Source of the DNA: Jonesiaceae bacterium BS-20
GTDB taxonomy: Bacteria; Actinomycetota; Actinomycetes; Actinomycetales; Cellulomonadaceae
DNA length: 64,000 nt
Assembly (NCBI GenBank): GCA_039995105.1
Contig: CP146203.1
Coordinates: 2,170,001-2,234,000, forward strand
Reading direction: 5' to 3'
Within the stretch, counting starts at the first letter, position 1. Every line of letters starts with the position of its first letter. The position numbers were made by a program, and so were the translations under genes. Under the pieces are notes generated by a model. The model saw only the letters and a program-made list of their open reading frames with translations, was not told the origin of the DNA and did no database searches. Shown here in pieces: positions 8,272 through 17,503 of the stretch.

Positions 8272-9438
8272 TTAGCGCAGTCCAACCGGGCGGCTCAGGG
8301 CAAGTTCAATGAGCTCGGTCAGCAGGTCGGCGTAGGCCAGCCCACTGCGTTCCCACATGCGCGGGTACATCGAGATGGGGGTGAATCCCGGCATGGTGTT
8401 GATTTCATTGATCACCACGTCGCCGTTTGGTTCAACAAACACATCCACGCGGGACAGGCCCTCGCCGCCAAGGGATTCAAAGGCCTTGATCGCAATCTCT
8501 TGGACCTGGGCAATCACAATTGCCGGTAGGTCCGCCGGGCAGGAGAGTTCAGCGGATTGGCTGGCCAGGTATTTTGCTTCAAAGTCGTAGAAGTCATTGT
8601 CGGGCCCGGTGACCACGATTTCGCCCGGAAGCGATGCCCGAGCCGGTCCACCGTCGCGGCCACCAAGGACCGCGCATTCGATTTCACGCCCGTGCAGGCC
8701 CTGCTCAATGATGACCTTAGGGTCATGCTTGGTAGCAAAGGCGATTGCGTCATCAAGCTGAGCTAGGTCCGTTACCCGGGTAATGCCCAATGAAGAACCG
8801 GCCCGTGCAGGCTTCACAAAGAGCGGCATGCTGAGCTGTTCAACCCGGTTTATGATCGCTTCTTGGTCGGTGGCCCACTGTCCCGGAAGAACCGTGACAT
8901 AGGGAGATACCGGCAGGCCGTGGCCTTCGAACACAATCTTCATGTAGTGCTTGTCCATACCCGCAGCCGATGCGAGCACGCCGGTTCCAACGTATGGGGT
9001 GTCCGCCAGCTCGAGCATGCCCTGCAGGGTCCCATCTTCACCAAATGGCCCGTGCAGGAGTGGGAAGACAACGTCAAACCGGCCCAGGGACCGCACATTG
9101 CCGTCTTCTAAGACCCGCAGCTCGTTATTCCCCACGGTGAGTGGGAACAGCACCTCAGCGCCGCTGTCGGCAACCGTAGGCAAGGTATCTGGGGTTGCGC
9201 GCTGGGCACCCGGGTCTTCGACACCAACAACCCATTTACCCGCGGTGGTAATACCAACGGGGATGACCTCGTAGCGGGTGCGATCAATCGCCCCCATGAC
9301 TCCCGAGGCAGTAATACAGGAAATGGAGTGCTCCCCGGAACGTCCGCCGTACAAAACTAGAACACGGGTCTTGGCGTCAGGATCGGGAAGGTGCGCGGCC
9401 GTGGCAGCGTCTGTCTGGGATGTGGACATATTAAGCAT
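8272..9438 (-). CDS. ddl: D-alanine--D-alanine ligase
   Basis: Ddl is an ATP-grasp enzyme that makes D-Ala-D-Ala for peptidoglycan. Seen: VLVLYGGRSGEHSIS at the N-terminus, HGPFGEDGTLQGMLE, the lid region around DKHYMK, the FYDFEAKY omega-loop segment typical of D-Ala-D-Ala (not D-lactate) ligases, and the metal-binding EINTMPGFTPISMYP end. The frame is open to 9519, but the extra N-terminus is not family-like. ATG at 9438 or 9429 is preferred, giving about 386-389 residues; neither has a strong ribosome-binding site. It is divergent from a PLP enzyme gene about 45 bases away. Confidence 0.93.
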   Translation of the reverse strand: MLNMSTSQTDAATAAHLPDPDAKTRVLVLYGGRSGEHSISCITASGVMGAIDRTRYEVIPVGITTAGKWVVGVEDPGAQRATPDTLPTVADSGAEVLFPLTVGNNELRVLEDGNVRSLGRFDVVFPLLHGPFGEDGTLQGMLELADTPYVGTGVLASAAGMDKHYMKIVFEGHGLPVSPYVTVLPGQWATDQEAIINRVEQLSMPLFVKPARAGSSLGITRVTDLAQLDDAIAFATKHDPKVIIEQGLHGREIECAVLGGRDGGPARASLPGEIVVTGPDNDFYDFEAKYLASQSAELSCPADLPAIVIAQVQEIAIKAFESLGGEGLSRVDVFVEPNGDVVINEINTMPGFTPISMYPRMWERSGLAYADLLTELIELALSRPVGLR

Positions 9439-9480
9439 CGGGCAAGACTTTACCGGAGTTTGGGCCGTAATCTCGTAGTT

Positions 9481-10701
9481 ATGACCGCCGAAACGAACAA
9501 CGTCACATCCAATTCGCAAGTTTCACCGCAAACTCCAATTTTAGGTGGCGCAGGGTCACAAAATAGTGCTTCTTCTCCCGTGCTTGCTCCCGCCACGATC
9601 GCGGTCAGTTCAGGCCGTCCACCCCGGTTCGAGGGCCAGCCTGTTAATCCACCGGTGGTACTGTCCTCGACCTACTTTTCTACCGGACCGGTGAGCCCGG
9701 ATAGGCCGCTTTACACTCGGATGGGCACTGAGACTTGGGACCCGTTTGAGCGGGCAGTTGCTGATTTGGAAGGCGCGGCCCTACCCGGTGTGGTCTTTGG
9801 CTCTGGCATGGCCGCCATCGCCGCGGTCCTTGCCCTCGTGCCGGCCCACGGCAAGGTTGTCCTTCCCCGCCACTCGTACCAGGTCACCCTTGGTATGGCT
9901 CATGATCTCAGTGAGCGCTACGGCGTTGAGGTGGCGTTGGTCGACGTTGCGGATACCGCACAGTGTGCCGCGGCTTTTGCAGGCGCAACGTTGGTACTGC
10001 TCGAGTCCCCCACCAACCCCATGCTCGAGGTTGGGGACCTGCCCGCCCTCATTGCCGCCGCGCACGCCGCAGGAGCCCTTGTGGCGGTTGATAACACCTT
10101 TGCTACCCCGTTGGTCCAGCGCCCACTGCTCAGCGGCGCAGACGTGGTTATTCACTCGGCTACCAAGTACCTCGCCGGGCACTCGGATGTGGTTTTGGGC
10201 ATCGCGGTGACCAACGATCAGCACCTGCTGGATACGATTCGCGGCTACCGCACCATGCACGGCGCGATTGCCGGCCCGTTTGAGGTGTGGCTGGCCCTAC
10301 GCGGGTTACGCACCTTGGCGTTGCGAGTCGAGCGGGCGGGTGCCAATGCACTTGAGTTGGCAAAGCGCCTGCAGACCCATCCCAAGGTCAAGGAGGTCCG
10401 GTTCCCCGGGCTGGATTCAGACCCGGGCTTTGAGGTGGCGTCCCGGACCATGGCCGGGTTTGGGGCCATCATCGGGCTTATTCCGCAGGGTGGGCAAAGC
10501 GCTGCCGATGCCTTAGTCGACTTAGTCAATCTGTGGCTGCCCGCAACGAGCTTGGGTGGGGTTGAATCCACGCTTGAGCGGCGCCGGCGGTTTGGGACCG
10601 AGTCGCAAACGGTTCCCGTCGATCTCATTCGCATGAGCGTTGGAATCGAGGACGTTGAAGATCTTTGGGCAGACCTCGACCAAGCTTTAGCTCACCTCTA
10701 G
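9481..10701 (+). CDS. Cys/Met metabolism PLP-dependent enzyme (cystathionine gamma-synthase/lyase-like)
   Basis: This 406-residue trans-sulfuration family protein is expected to act on homoserine- or cystathionine-type sulfur amino acid substrates. Landmarks are the YTRMGTETW segment near the cofactor site, GSGMAAIAAVLAL, ESPTNPMLEVGDLP, DNTFATP, and the PLP-binding lysine in HSATKYLAGHSD. Synthase and lyase cannot be separated by eye. The start is taken as ATG 9481. The frame extends upstream into ddl, but a TAATCT hexamer at 9468-9473 lies 7 bases before this ATG, suggesting a leaderless message. Stand-alone gene; not an expected member of the ddl-gpsA cluster. Confidence 0.85.
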   Translation: MTAETNNVTSNSQVSPQTPILGGAGSQNSASSPVLAPATIAVSSGRPPRFEGQPVNPPVVLSSTYFSTGPVSPDRPLYTRMGTETWDPFERAVADLEGAALPGVVFGSGMAAIAAVLALVPAHGKVVLPRHSYQVTLGMAHDLSERYGVEVALVDVADTAQCAAAFAGATLVLLESPTNPMLEVGDLPALIAAAHAAGALVAVDNTFATPLVQRPLLSGADVVIHSATKYLAGHSDVVLGIAVTNDQHLLDTIRGYRTMHGAIAGPFEVWLALRGLRTLALRVERAGANALELAKRLQTHPKVKEVRFPGLDSDPGFEVASRTMAGFGAIIGLIPQGGQSAADALVDLVNLWLPATSLGGVESTLERRRRFGTESQTVPVDLIRMSVGIEDVEDLWADLDQALAHL

Positions 10702-10710
10702 CGCAACCTT

Positions 10711-10759
10711 CCAGTATTTTTGCCCACTTTTCGAGTGTTTGAGTGGGCGAATCTACTGG
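10711..10759. terminator. Two-part hairpin between the PLP enzyme gene and gpsA
   Basis: CCAGTA (10711-10716) and GCCCACT (10722-10728) pair with AGTGGGC (10742-10748) and TACTGG (10754-10759), separated by a 5/5 internal loop. It lies between convergent genes and probably helps end both transcripts, although no long U-tract follows on either strand. Confidence 0.5.
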
Positions 10760-10780
10760 GAAGTCGTGGGGTATGCAGGG

Positions 10781-11785
10781 TCAGGCCTGGGTGCCCTCGG
10801 CCTTCTTGGGCCGCGAAAGCAGCATCGCGGTCATGTCTTCGATTGGCAGGCCCTCATGCAGGACCGCAACAACGGCATCGGTAATGGGCATTTCTACGCC
10901 CACGCGCTTAGCAAGCTGGGCAACCGAGGCACAGGATTTCACACCCTCTGCGGTTCCACCCGTCTCAACAATCGCCTGTTCCAAGGTGAGCCCACGGCCC
11001 ATGTGTTTGCCCAAAGTGTGGTTGCGCGACAGCGGTGAGGCACACGTGGCCATGAGGTCGCCCATGCCGGCAAGGCCCGGGAATGTCTCACGGTCGGCGC
11101 CCAGCGCCAAGCCCAACCGCGTGATCTCTGCCAGACCTCGGGTGATGATGGTCGCGGTCGTGTTGTGCCCAAATCCGCGTCCCTGCGCCATACCCACTGC
11201 CACGGCAATGACGTTTTTGACCGCTCCGCAAAGCTCCACGCCCACGAGGTCAAGGTTGGTGTACGGGCGGAAGTAAGAGTTGGAGCAGGCGTCAGCAACT
11301 ACCTTGACGTTGTGCTCATTGGTTCCGGAAACGACCGTTGCGGTCGGCTGCTTGGCGGCAATCTCACCGGCTAGGTTTGGTCCCGAGACAACCACGACCC
11401 GGTCCAAATCAATGCCTAAGGACTCGCACAACACCTCGCTCATACGCTGGTCGGTTCCGAGTTCCACGCCCTTCATGAGGGAAACCGCAATCGCATGGTC
11501 AGGGACAAGCTTGGCAATGGGGGCCAAAATAGTCCGTGCGCTCTGGGACGGAATCGCCACCACTACCAAGTCCGCGTCAGCAAGTGCCTGCACCGGATCA
11601 GTAGTTGCCCAGATCTGAGGGGAAAGCGTCACCCCCGCCAACCGCTTGGTGTTGGTGTGCTCGGTGTTAATTTCCAGCGCGGTAGCAGCGTCCCGGCCCC
11701 AAATACGCACGGTGACGCCCGCGTCCGCCATCACTTGAGCGAACGTGGTACCCCAAGCACCCGTTCCCAAAACCGTTGCAATCAT
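10781..11785 (-). CDS. gpsA: Glycerol-3-phosphate dehydrogenase [NAD(P)+]
   Basis: GpsA reduces dihydroxyacetone phosphate to sn-glycerol 3-phosphate for phospholipid synthesis. The 334-residue protein begins with the Rossmann motif VLGTGAWGTTFAQVMADAG and contains VSGPNLAGEIA, the catalytic lysine region CGAVKNVIAVAVGM and GLAGMGDLMATC, all GpsA hallmarks. The ATG follows a GGGAAAATA ribosome-binding site. It lies 91 bases downstream of plsC on the same strand, so the two consecutive steps of phosphatidate synthesis are likely one operon. Confidence 0.95.
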   Translation of the reverse strand: MIATVLGTGAWGTTFAQVMADAGVTVRIWGRDAATALEINTEHTNTKRLAGVTLSPQIWATTDPVQALADADLVVVAIPSQSARTILAPIAKLVPDHAIAVSLMKGVELGTDQRMSEVLCESLGIDLDRVVVVSGPNLAGEIAAKQPTATVVSGTNEHNVKVVADACSNSYFRPYTNLDLVGVELCGAVKNVIAVAVGMAQGRGFGHNTTATIITRGLAEITRLGLALGADRETFPGLAGMGDLMATCASPLSRNHTLGKHMGRGLTLEQAIVETGGTAEGVKSCASVAQLAKRVGVEMPITDAVVAVLHEGLPIEDMTAMLLSRPKKAEGTQA

Positions 11786-11876
11786 TATTTTCCCAACTAC
11801 TCAACCGGCAAATCCGCCAGCGTGTGCGTAAACCGACTGGCCTACTAAAAAGTTCGTTATCTTGACCCGGTGAGGG

Positions 11877-12608
11877 CTACTTCTTTGCGCCGTAAAACTC
11901 TGGTGGCGCGGTTTCCCCACGCATCTCCTCGAGCATGTGCGTAATCGCCCACATGATCCGGTCGGTTGCCTCACGCAGGATCTTAGAATCTAATGGCTGG
12001 TCGTACAGGTCGGACAAATCAACGGGCGCCCCAGCACGGACCTGGGTGGCCTTGCGTGGAAGTGGTTTTGGCAATGCGGTCCCGCGCGGCCAAATCTGCG
12101 TGGCACCCCACTGCGCGATTGGAATAACAGGAACCTTAGAGTTCAGCGCCATCCGGGCCACTCCGGTGTGGGCCTGCATGGGCCAGCCGTTGGGTTCCCG
12201 CGTGTGTGTGCCTTCCGGGAACACCGCAACACAGTAGCCCAGCTCAAGGCGCTGCTGCGCAATCACGATCGACTCCCGCGCCTGGGTGGATCCCCGCTTG
12301 ACCGGGATCATCTGCGTACCCTCAAGGAGCCATTTGAGCACCGGAATCTTCCACAGCGAATGCTTAGCAAGGATCCGGCCCGGCCTACCCGAGTTATACA
12401 AAAAGTGCGCAAACGTGAGTGCATCAAGGTTCGAGGCGTGATTACCCACCGCTAAGAACCCGCCCTGACTTGGGATATTCTCCACTCCCGACCACCGTCT
12501 CTTGGTAATCAGGGTCATCAAAGGCTTCACAATGAAACCGGCTATGCGGTACGCAAAGGGCTTTTCCTTGTGTTTTTCCGCCATCAAGGGCAGTTGAGAG
12601 TCAGTCAC
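11877..12608 (-). CDS. plsC: 1-acyl-sn-glycerol-3-phosphate acyltransferase (PlsC family)
   Basis: This acyltransferase makes phosphatidic acid by acylating lysophosphatidic acid at the membrane. The 243-residue protein shows motif I NHASNLD (the NHx4D catalytic motif), RILAKHSLWKIPVL, the FPEGTHTRE motif III and VPVIPIAQWGA. The start is GTG at 12608. A TATTCT hexamer lies about 7 bases before it on the coding strand, so the message may be leaderless. An internal ATG at codon 9 is an alternative start. It sits between murA and gpsA in the conserved actinobacterial order. Confidence 0.88.
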   Translation of the reverse strand: MTDSQLPLMAEKHKEKPFAYRIAGFIVKPLMTLITKRRWSGVENIPSQGGFLAVGNHASNLDALTFAHFLYNSGRPGRILAKHSLWKIPVLKWLLEGTQMIPVKRGSTQARESIVIAQQRLELGYCVAVFPEGTHTREPNGWPMQAHTGVARMALNSKVPVIPIAQWGATQIWPRGTALPKPLPRKATQVRAGAPVDLSDLYDQPLDSKILREATDRIMWAITHMLEEMRGETAPPEFYGAKK

Positions 12609-12702
12609 ACCCCTAGAATAACGCGGAACCCGCCGGGGACTTGGATCTTGTCCGCTAAGCGTGCATCACACACGGGCAAAGTCAGGCACTACCCCAAACA
12701 TG

Positions 12703-12737
12703 CCGATGCCCGGCAACGAAACGTTGCCGGGCATCGG
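12703..12737. terminator. 16-bp perfect hairpin after murA
   Basis: CCGATGCCCGGCAACG (12703-12718) pairs perfectly with 12722-12737 around a 3-base loop. It lies 28 bases after the murA stop. There is no good U-tract on either side, so it may be a terminator, a 3'-end stabiliser or a repeat. Confidence 0.6.
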
Positions 12738-12764
12738 GAAGCACTTCTGCAGTTTTACGGAACT

Positions 12765-14087
12765 TCAGTCTTCGCCGCGTTCAAACGAGGCGCCGAGCGC
12801 CTCAAGCTTGCCCATGAAGTTCTCGTAGCCACGGTCAATAAGGTTGATGCCCCTAACCGTGGAACGGCCCTTGGCAGTCAGTGCCGCGATCAGGTGGCTG
12901 AAGCCGCCGCGCAGATCCGGAACCACAATCTCGGCTGCCTCTAGCGGAGTTGGGCCGGAGATAACCGCGGAGTGGTAGAAGTTGCGCTGCCCAAAACGGC
13001 AATCGCGCCCGCCCAAGCATTCCTTGTACACCTGGATCTGAGCGCCCATGCCGCGCAAAGCCTTGGTAAACCCAAAGCGGTTCTCATACACGGTCTCGTG
13101 GACAATCGACAGGCCCTTGGCTTGGGTTAGTGCTACAACCAAGGGTTGCTGCCAGTCGGTCATGAAACCCGGGTGAACATCGGTCTCAAGCACAATCGAC
13201 TTGAGGTCGCCGCCCGGGTGGTAGAACCGGATGCCGTTGTCCTTAACCTCAAATTCGCCGCCAACCTTGCGGTAGGTGTTCAAGAACGCGATCATTTCTG
13301 GCTGCGTTGCACCCTTAACAAAGATGTCACCCTTGGTAGCCAGCGCCGCGGCCGCCCATGAGGCCGCCTCAATGCGGTCGGCTAGTGCGGTGTGTGAGTA
13401 GCCGTTGAGCTTTGCCACACCCTCAATGCGGATCACCCGGTCGGTGTCAACGGAGATGATCGCGCCCATTTTTTGCAGGACGTTGATCAGGTCCATGATC
13501 TCGGGCTCGATCGCAGCGTTGGAGAGCTCGGTAATGCCCTCGGCACGCACCGCGGTCAGCAGCAGCTGCTCGGTTGCGCCAACGCTCGGGTACGGCAACT
13601 CAACCTTGGTGCCCTTGAGACCATTCTTGGCGGACAAGTAAATGCCGCCCGGACGCTTGTCTACCTCGGCGCCAAAGCTGCGCAGAATGCTCAAGTGGAA
13701 GTCGATTGGGCGGTCGCCAATGTGACAACCACCCAGGTCTGGAATGAAAGCTTCACCGAGGCGGTGCAGCAGCGGGCCACAGAACAGGATAGGAATCCGT
13801 GAGGCACCGGCGTGGGCGTCAATGTCGGCAACGTGTGCGAGTTCAACATTGGACGGGTCCATCTTCAAGACACCGGACTCAACGTCCCAGTCAACCGTCA
13901 CGCCGTGCAGACGCAGCAGCCCGGAGACCACGTGAACATCGCGAATATCTGGGATATTTCGCAGTTCGCTTGCAGTCTCGCCCAAGAGCGCGGCCACCAT
14001 AGCCTTGGATACAAAGTTCTTTGCACCGCGCACCGTAATGGTTCCGTTCAGTGGTGTACCACCGTCAACGTATAGCAAATCATTCAT
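12765..14087 (-). CDS. murA: UDP-N-acetylglucosamine 1-carboxyvinyltransferase MurA
   Basis: MurA transfers enolpyruvate to UDP-GlcNAc, the first committed step of peptidoglycan synthesis. The 440-residue protein has the paired EPT-fold features: the N-terminal GGTPLNGTITVRGAKN motif, the active-site loop LGGCHIGDRPIDFH and the C-terminal DRGYENFMGKLEALGA. The loop keeps cysteine at the position that is aspartate in mycobacteria, so on family knowledge the enzyme should be fosfomycin-sensitive. The region IQVYKECLGGRDCRFG is somewhat unusual. It is followed by a long hairpin and then plsC. Confidence 0.95.
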   Translation of the reverse strand: MNDLLYVDGGTPLNGTITVRGAKNFVSKAMVAALLGETASELRNIPDIRDVHVVSGLLRLHGVTVDWDVESGVLKMDPSNVELAHVADIDAHAGASRIPILFCGPLLHRLGEAFIPDLGGCHIGDRPIDFHLSILRSFGAEVDKRPGGIYLSAKNGLKGTKVELPYPSVGATEQLLLTAVRAEGITELSNAAIEPEIMDLINVLQKMGAIISVDTDRVIRIEGVAKLNGYSHTALADRIEAASWAAAALATKGDIFVKGATQPEMIAFLNTYRKVGGEFEVKDNGIRFYHPGGDLKSIVLETDVHPGFMTDWQQPLVVALTQAKGLSIVHETVYENRFGFTKALRGMGAQIQVYKECLGGRDCRFGQRNFYHSAVISGPTPLEAAEIVVPDLRGGFSHLIAALTAKGRSTVRGINLIDRGYENFMGKLEALGASFERGED

Positions 14088-14276
14088 GGTCTAATCGTCG
14101 CCTATCTGTGGGCCGATTACCTAACTTGAATCGGGAAAGAACTAAAGGTTTCGCTGAACTAACACAATTGGTTTCCAAGGCATTCCCTATTTGGGCTGCC
14201 CAGCGCGTTTTTACGCTTACCGCTTGGAACACCGAGCCGGGCACCGCAGGGTAGGAGGAGCACCATAGGCCTTAAA

Positions 14277-15089
14277 TTACTGACTGCGCTGGCGCAGTGC
14301 CTCATACATCATCAGGGTTGCCGCGTTGCCCGCGTTGAGTGAGCTTGCGGCCCCCACCATGGGAACCTTGAGGGTGACATCGGCGCATTCACGCCACGAC
14401 TTTGACAACCCCGTGGTTTCGTTGCCCACCAAGATCAGGACCGGGCCGGTGAAACTGAAGTCCCACACGTCCGCCTCCCCGAGTTCGTCGGTAGCCACGA
14501 TCGTGATAGGGGTCCCTGCGGCGCGGTGCTGCTCAACCCAGGCCAAAACCTCTGCCTGGGAGTTCTGCCGGACTACCGGTAGGGAGAACAAAGAACCCGT
14601 CGAGGCCCGCACCGACTTGGGATCGTACGGATCAGCCGCGTGCCCCGTGACAATTAAACCGTGCGCACCAAGGGCATCGGCTGAGCGCATAATAGTTCCC
14701 ACGTTGCCGGGCTGATTTGGCCGGTCAAAGACCACACCCATGAAGTCATCGGTCACGTTGATCCGGCCAAGGTCATCCGCCGGCATGGCAACGATCACCA
14801 CAACTTCAGCGGTGCCTTCTTCCTTGCCGCTGAGTTCCGCCAACAGGTCGGACGTCATGGCGATCTTCTCAGCCTCTAAGGCAAGCAGGGACCGCGCCCA
14901 ACCTGAAAGGTCCTTGTCAGAGGCGTAGATGACGGTCTTGATGGTCCAACCGTGCTCAATGGCCAAGTTGATGGGGCGTACCCCCTGCACCAAGAATTGG
15001 CCCTCACGGGAGCGCTTATTGCGATTATGCACTAGCGCTTCAATAAGCTGGAAACGCGCATTTTTGACCGAGATTCTAATCTGACTCAC
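14277..15089 (-). CDS. TrmH/SpoU-family RNA 2'-O-methyltransferase
   Basis: This SPOUT-class SAM-dependent enzyme probably methylates a ribose in rRNA or tRNA. The 270-residue protein has an N-terminal substrate-binding region (HNRNKRSREGQFLVQGVRP) and the knotted domain with motif 1 FDRPNQPGNVGTIMRSADAL, motif 2 LILVGNETTGLS and motif 3 VPMVGAASSLNAGNAATLMM. The target nucleotide is not predictable. The start is GTG with an AAGG about 8 bases upstream. It lies between leuD and murA on the same strand but behind a strong terminator. Confidence 0.85.
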   Translation of the reverse strand: MSQIRISVKNARFQLIEALVHNRNKRSREGQFLVQGVRPINLAIEHGWTIKTVIYASDKDLSGWARSLLALEAEKIAMTSDLLAELSGKEEGTAEVVVIVAMPADDLGRINVTDDFMGVVFDRPNQPGNVGTIMRSADALGAHGLIVTGHAADPYDPKSVRASTGSLFSLPVVRQNSQAEVLAWVEQHRAAGTPITIVATDELGEADVWDFSFTGPVLILVGNETTGLSKSWRECADVTLKVPMVGAASSLNAGNAATLMMYEALRQRSQ

Positions 15090-15171
15090 CCTGATACCTT
15101 ATCTCGTTTACCAGCGCCCACCGCTGCCATGTTCCCCACACTGCTACCCGTATCCGCGTACGTGATCGGAT

Positions 15172-15219
15172 AAAACAAAAGTTCCTGCCGCAGTCCGCTT
15201 TGGGACTGCGACAGGAACT
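15172..15219 (-). terminator. Terminator of the leuC-leuD operon
   Basis: Arms 15180-15196 and 15203-15219 form a 17-bp stem with one mismatch. On the minus strand it is followed by a T-rich run (TTTTGTTTT). It lies 70 bases after the leuD stop. Confidence 0.88.
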
Positions 15220-15289
15220 CCTCATGCGTTATGACCGTTAGATCCCGCTGATATTCAGGGCCCACCTGAGCCCGTTTGAAGTCGCTTGC

Positions 15290-15961
15290 TTAAGCGTTTG
15301 CTTCTTCTTCAGCTTCAGCGGATCCGGGCGTTGGACGAGCCGCTTCAATGTGCACCGAAGGCTCGTGCTTTGCCGGCAGAGTCTTTGGACGCCATGATGC
15401 GCGGTGGCTCTCAAACTCGGTGATGTCGGCTTCGTTTTGCAGGGTTAGACCAATGTCATCCAGCCCCTCCATGAGGCGCCAGCGGGTGTAGTCGTCAATG
15501 ACAAACTTCACCGTGACGTCACCGGCGGTTGCGGTGCGGTCCTCAAGCGAAACGGTGATCTCGGTACCCGGGTTGGTCTCGATGATCTTCCACAGCAACT
15601 CGATGTCTTCTTGCGCACAAACTCCAGCAAGCAGCCCCTGTTTGCCCGAGTTACCGCGGAAAATGTCTGCAAAACGTGAGGATAGAACTACCTTGAAGCC
15701 GTAGTCCTTGAGCGCCCAAACGGCGTGCTCACGGGATGATCCGGTTCCAAAGTCTGGTCCGGCCACAAGAACCGTTCCGGACTTGTATTCGTCCTGGTTC
15801 AAAACGAACTCAGGGTCATTGCGCCATGCTGAGAACAGGGCGTCTTCGAACCCGGTGCGCGTTACCCGCTTGAGGTAGACGGCCGGGATGATCTGGTCGG
15901 TGTCAACGTTGCTGCGACGCAGTGGAACGCCTACACCGGTGTGAGTGGTGAACTTTTCCAT
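15290..15961 (-). CDS. leuD: 3-isopropylmalate dehydratase small subunit
   Basis: LeuD pairs with LeuC to isomerise 2-isopropylmalate to 3-isopropylmalate in leucine synthesis. The 223-residue protein has the swivel-domain markers [37 protein letters not shown] and [15 protein letters not shown]. The C-terminal 30 residues are an A/E-rich tail beyond the usual end. The ATG has a good GGAGATTTGAA upstream and follows leuC by 23 bases, so the two form an operon, ended by the terminator at about 15180. Confidence 0.96.
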   Translation of the reverse strand: MEKFTTHTGVGVPLRRSNVDTDQIIPAVYLKRVTRTGFEDALFSAWRNDPEFVLNQDEYKSGTVLVAGPDFGTGSSREHAVWALKDYGFKVVLSSRFADIFRGNSGKQGLLAGVCAQEDIELLWKIIETNPGTEITVSLEDRTATAGDVTVKFVIDDYTRWRLMEGLDDIGLTLQNEADITEFESHRASWRPKTLPAKHEPSVHIEAARPTPGSAEAEEEANA

Positions 15962-15984
15962 TTCAAATCTCCGATTCTAGGCGC

Positions 15985-17394
15985 TTACGCGGATGGCAGG
16001 TCGGCAGGTGAGGACAGTGTTCCGCGGATTGCGGTAGCGGCTGCCACGAGCGGGGAAACGAGGTGAGTACGTCCACCCTTACCCTGACGTCCCTCAAAGT
16101 TACGGTTCGAGGTCGATGCCGCACGCTCGCCCGGCTTGAGCTGATCCGGGTTCATGCCAAGGCACATGGAGCAACCGGCGTTGCGCCACTCGGCGCCGAA
16201 GTCTAGGAACACCTTGTCAAGGCCCTCGGCCTCGGCTTGGAGGCGGACGCGTGCCGAGCCTGGGACCACGAGGACCCGGACATCGTCATGCTTCTTTTGG
16301 CCCTTGATCACGTCAACGACGGACCGCAAGTCTTCGATCCGGCCGTTGGTGCATGAGCCAATGAACACGGTGTCAACCTTGATGTCACGCAGTGGTGCAC
16401 CCGGGGTTAGACCCATGTACTCGATTGCGCGCTCAGCGGTTACCCGCTCGTTCTCGTCAGCAATCTCAGCTGGAACTGGAACGTTTGCGGACAGGGGTAG
16501 GCCCTGACCGGGGTTGGTTCCCCAGGTTACAAATGGCTCGATGTCAGCGGCTTCGAGGTTAACCTCGGCGTCGAACACTGCACCATCATCAGTCTTGAGC
16601 GTCTTCCAGTACTCAACGGCTGCGTCCCAGTCAGCACCCTCTGGGGCGTGTGGGCGGCCCTTGAGGTACTCAAAGGTGGTCTCATCAGGAGCGATCATTC
16701 CCGCACGTGCACCAGCCTCAATGGACATGTTGCAGATGGTCATGCGGCCCTCCATGGAAAGCTTGGAAATAGCTTCTCCACGGTATTCCAGAACGTAGCC
16801 CTGTCCACCACCGGTACCGATCTTGGCGATGATAGCCAAGATGATGTCCTTTGAGGTGGAACCTTCAGGCAGGTCACCGTTGATGTTGATTGCCATGGTC
16901 TTGAACGGAGCCAGTGGCAGCGTTTGCGTGGCCATGACGTGCTCAACCTCGGAGGTACCAATACCAAACGCAAGTGCACCGAAGGCGCCGTGCGTTGAGG
17001 TGTGGGAGTCTCCACAGACCACGGTGAGACCCGGCATGGTCAGACCGAGCTGTGGTCCAACAACGTGCACAATTCCCTGGTCAGCGTCACCCAAGGAGTG
17101 GATGCGAACACCGAACTCCTTGACGTTGTTACGCAGAGTCTGGATCTGGGTGCGTGAAGTCAGGTCCGCAATTGGGCGGTCAATGTTCAGCGTTGGGGTG
17201 TTGTGGTCCTCGGTTGCGATGGTGAGATCTGGGCGGCGCACTTTGCGACCGGCAAGACGCAGACCTTCAAACGCCTGAGGGCTGGTTACCTCGTGGATGA
17301 GGTGCAGGTCAATGTAAAGAAGGTCCGGCGAACCATCGGTGCCACGGCGCACCAGATGTGCGTCCCAAACCTTTTCTGCCAGTGTTCCGGCCAT
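15985..17394 (-). CDS. leuC: 3-isopropylmalate dehydratase large subunit
   Basis: LeuC carries the catalytic [4Fe-4S] cluster of isopropylmalate isomerase. Cluster ligands are seen in [15 protein letters not shown] and [12 protein letters not shown], with further aconitase-type signatures [20 protein letters not shown] and [10 protein letters not shown]. The start is ATG 17394, giving 469 residues, because GAGAGAGG lies just upstream; the longer frame to 17418 is not needed. It is divergent from an NdgR/LeuR-type IclR regulator gene about 110 bases away, which by family knowledge is its likely regulator. Confidence 0.96.
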   Translation of the reverse strand: MAGTLAEKVWDAHLVRRGTDGSPDLLYIDLHLIHEVTSPQAFEGLRLAGRKVRRPDLTIATEDHNTPTLNIDRPIADLTSRTQIQTLRNNVKEFGVRIHSLGDADQGIVHVVGPQLGLTMPGLTVVCGDSHTSTHGAFGALAFGIGTSEVEHVMATQTLPLAPFKTMAININGDLPEGSTSKDIILAIIAKIGTGGGQGYVLEYRGEAISKLSMEGRMTICNMSIEAGARAGMIAPDETTFEYLKGRPHAPEGADWDAAVEYWKTLKTDDGAVFDAEVNLEAADIEPFVTWGTNPGQGLPLSANVPVPAEIADENERVTAERAIEYMGLTPGAPLRDIKVDTVFIGSCTNGRIEDLRSVVDVIKGQKKHDDVRVLVVPGSARVRLQAEAEGLDKVFLDFGAEWRNAGCSMCLGMNPDQLKPGERAASTSNRNFEGRQGKGGRTHLVSPLVAAATAIRGTLSSPADLPSA

Positions 17395-17456
17395 GATTTT
17401 TCCTCTCTCAATCCGCATGTTCTGGGGCCTGCGGAAACTTTTTGCACTTTCTATTC

Positions 17457-17480
17457 GGTGAGTCTACTTGCTTTCTCACC
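17457..17480. promoter_or_regulatory. Inverted repeat in the leuC / iclR intergenic region
   Basis: GGTGAG (17457-17462) and CTCACC (17475-17480) are inverted with a 12-base spacer, inside the 109-base region between divergent leuC and the IclR-type gene. The position suits an operator for the regulator; binding is inference from context. Confidence 0.35.
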
Positions 17481-17503
17481 CTTTAAGACTGCAATATCAA
17501 TAC

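Noticed and set aside
9781-10260. 159-codon minus-strand frame inside the PLP enzyme gene
   Set aside because: It is a shadow of a gene with clear catalytic motifs on the plus strand.
12765-14087. Fosfomycin-resistant (Asp-type) MurA
   Set aside because: The active-site loop reads GGCHIG with cysteine in place, so the mycobacterial-type substitution is absent.
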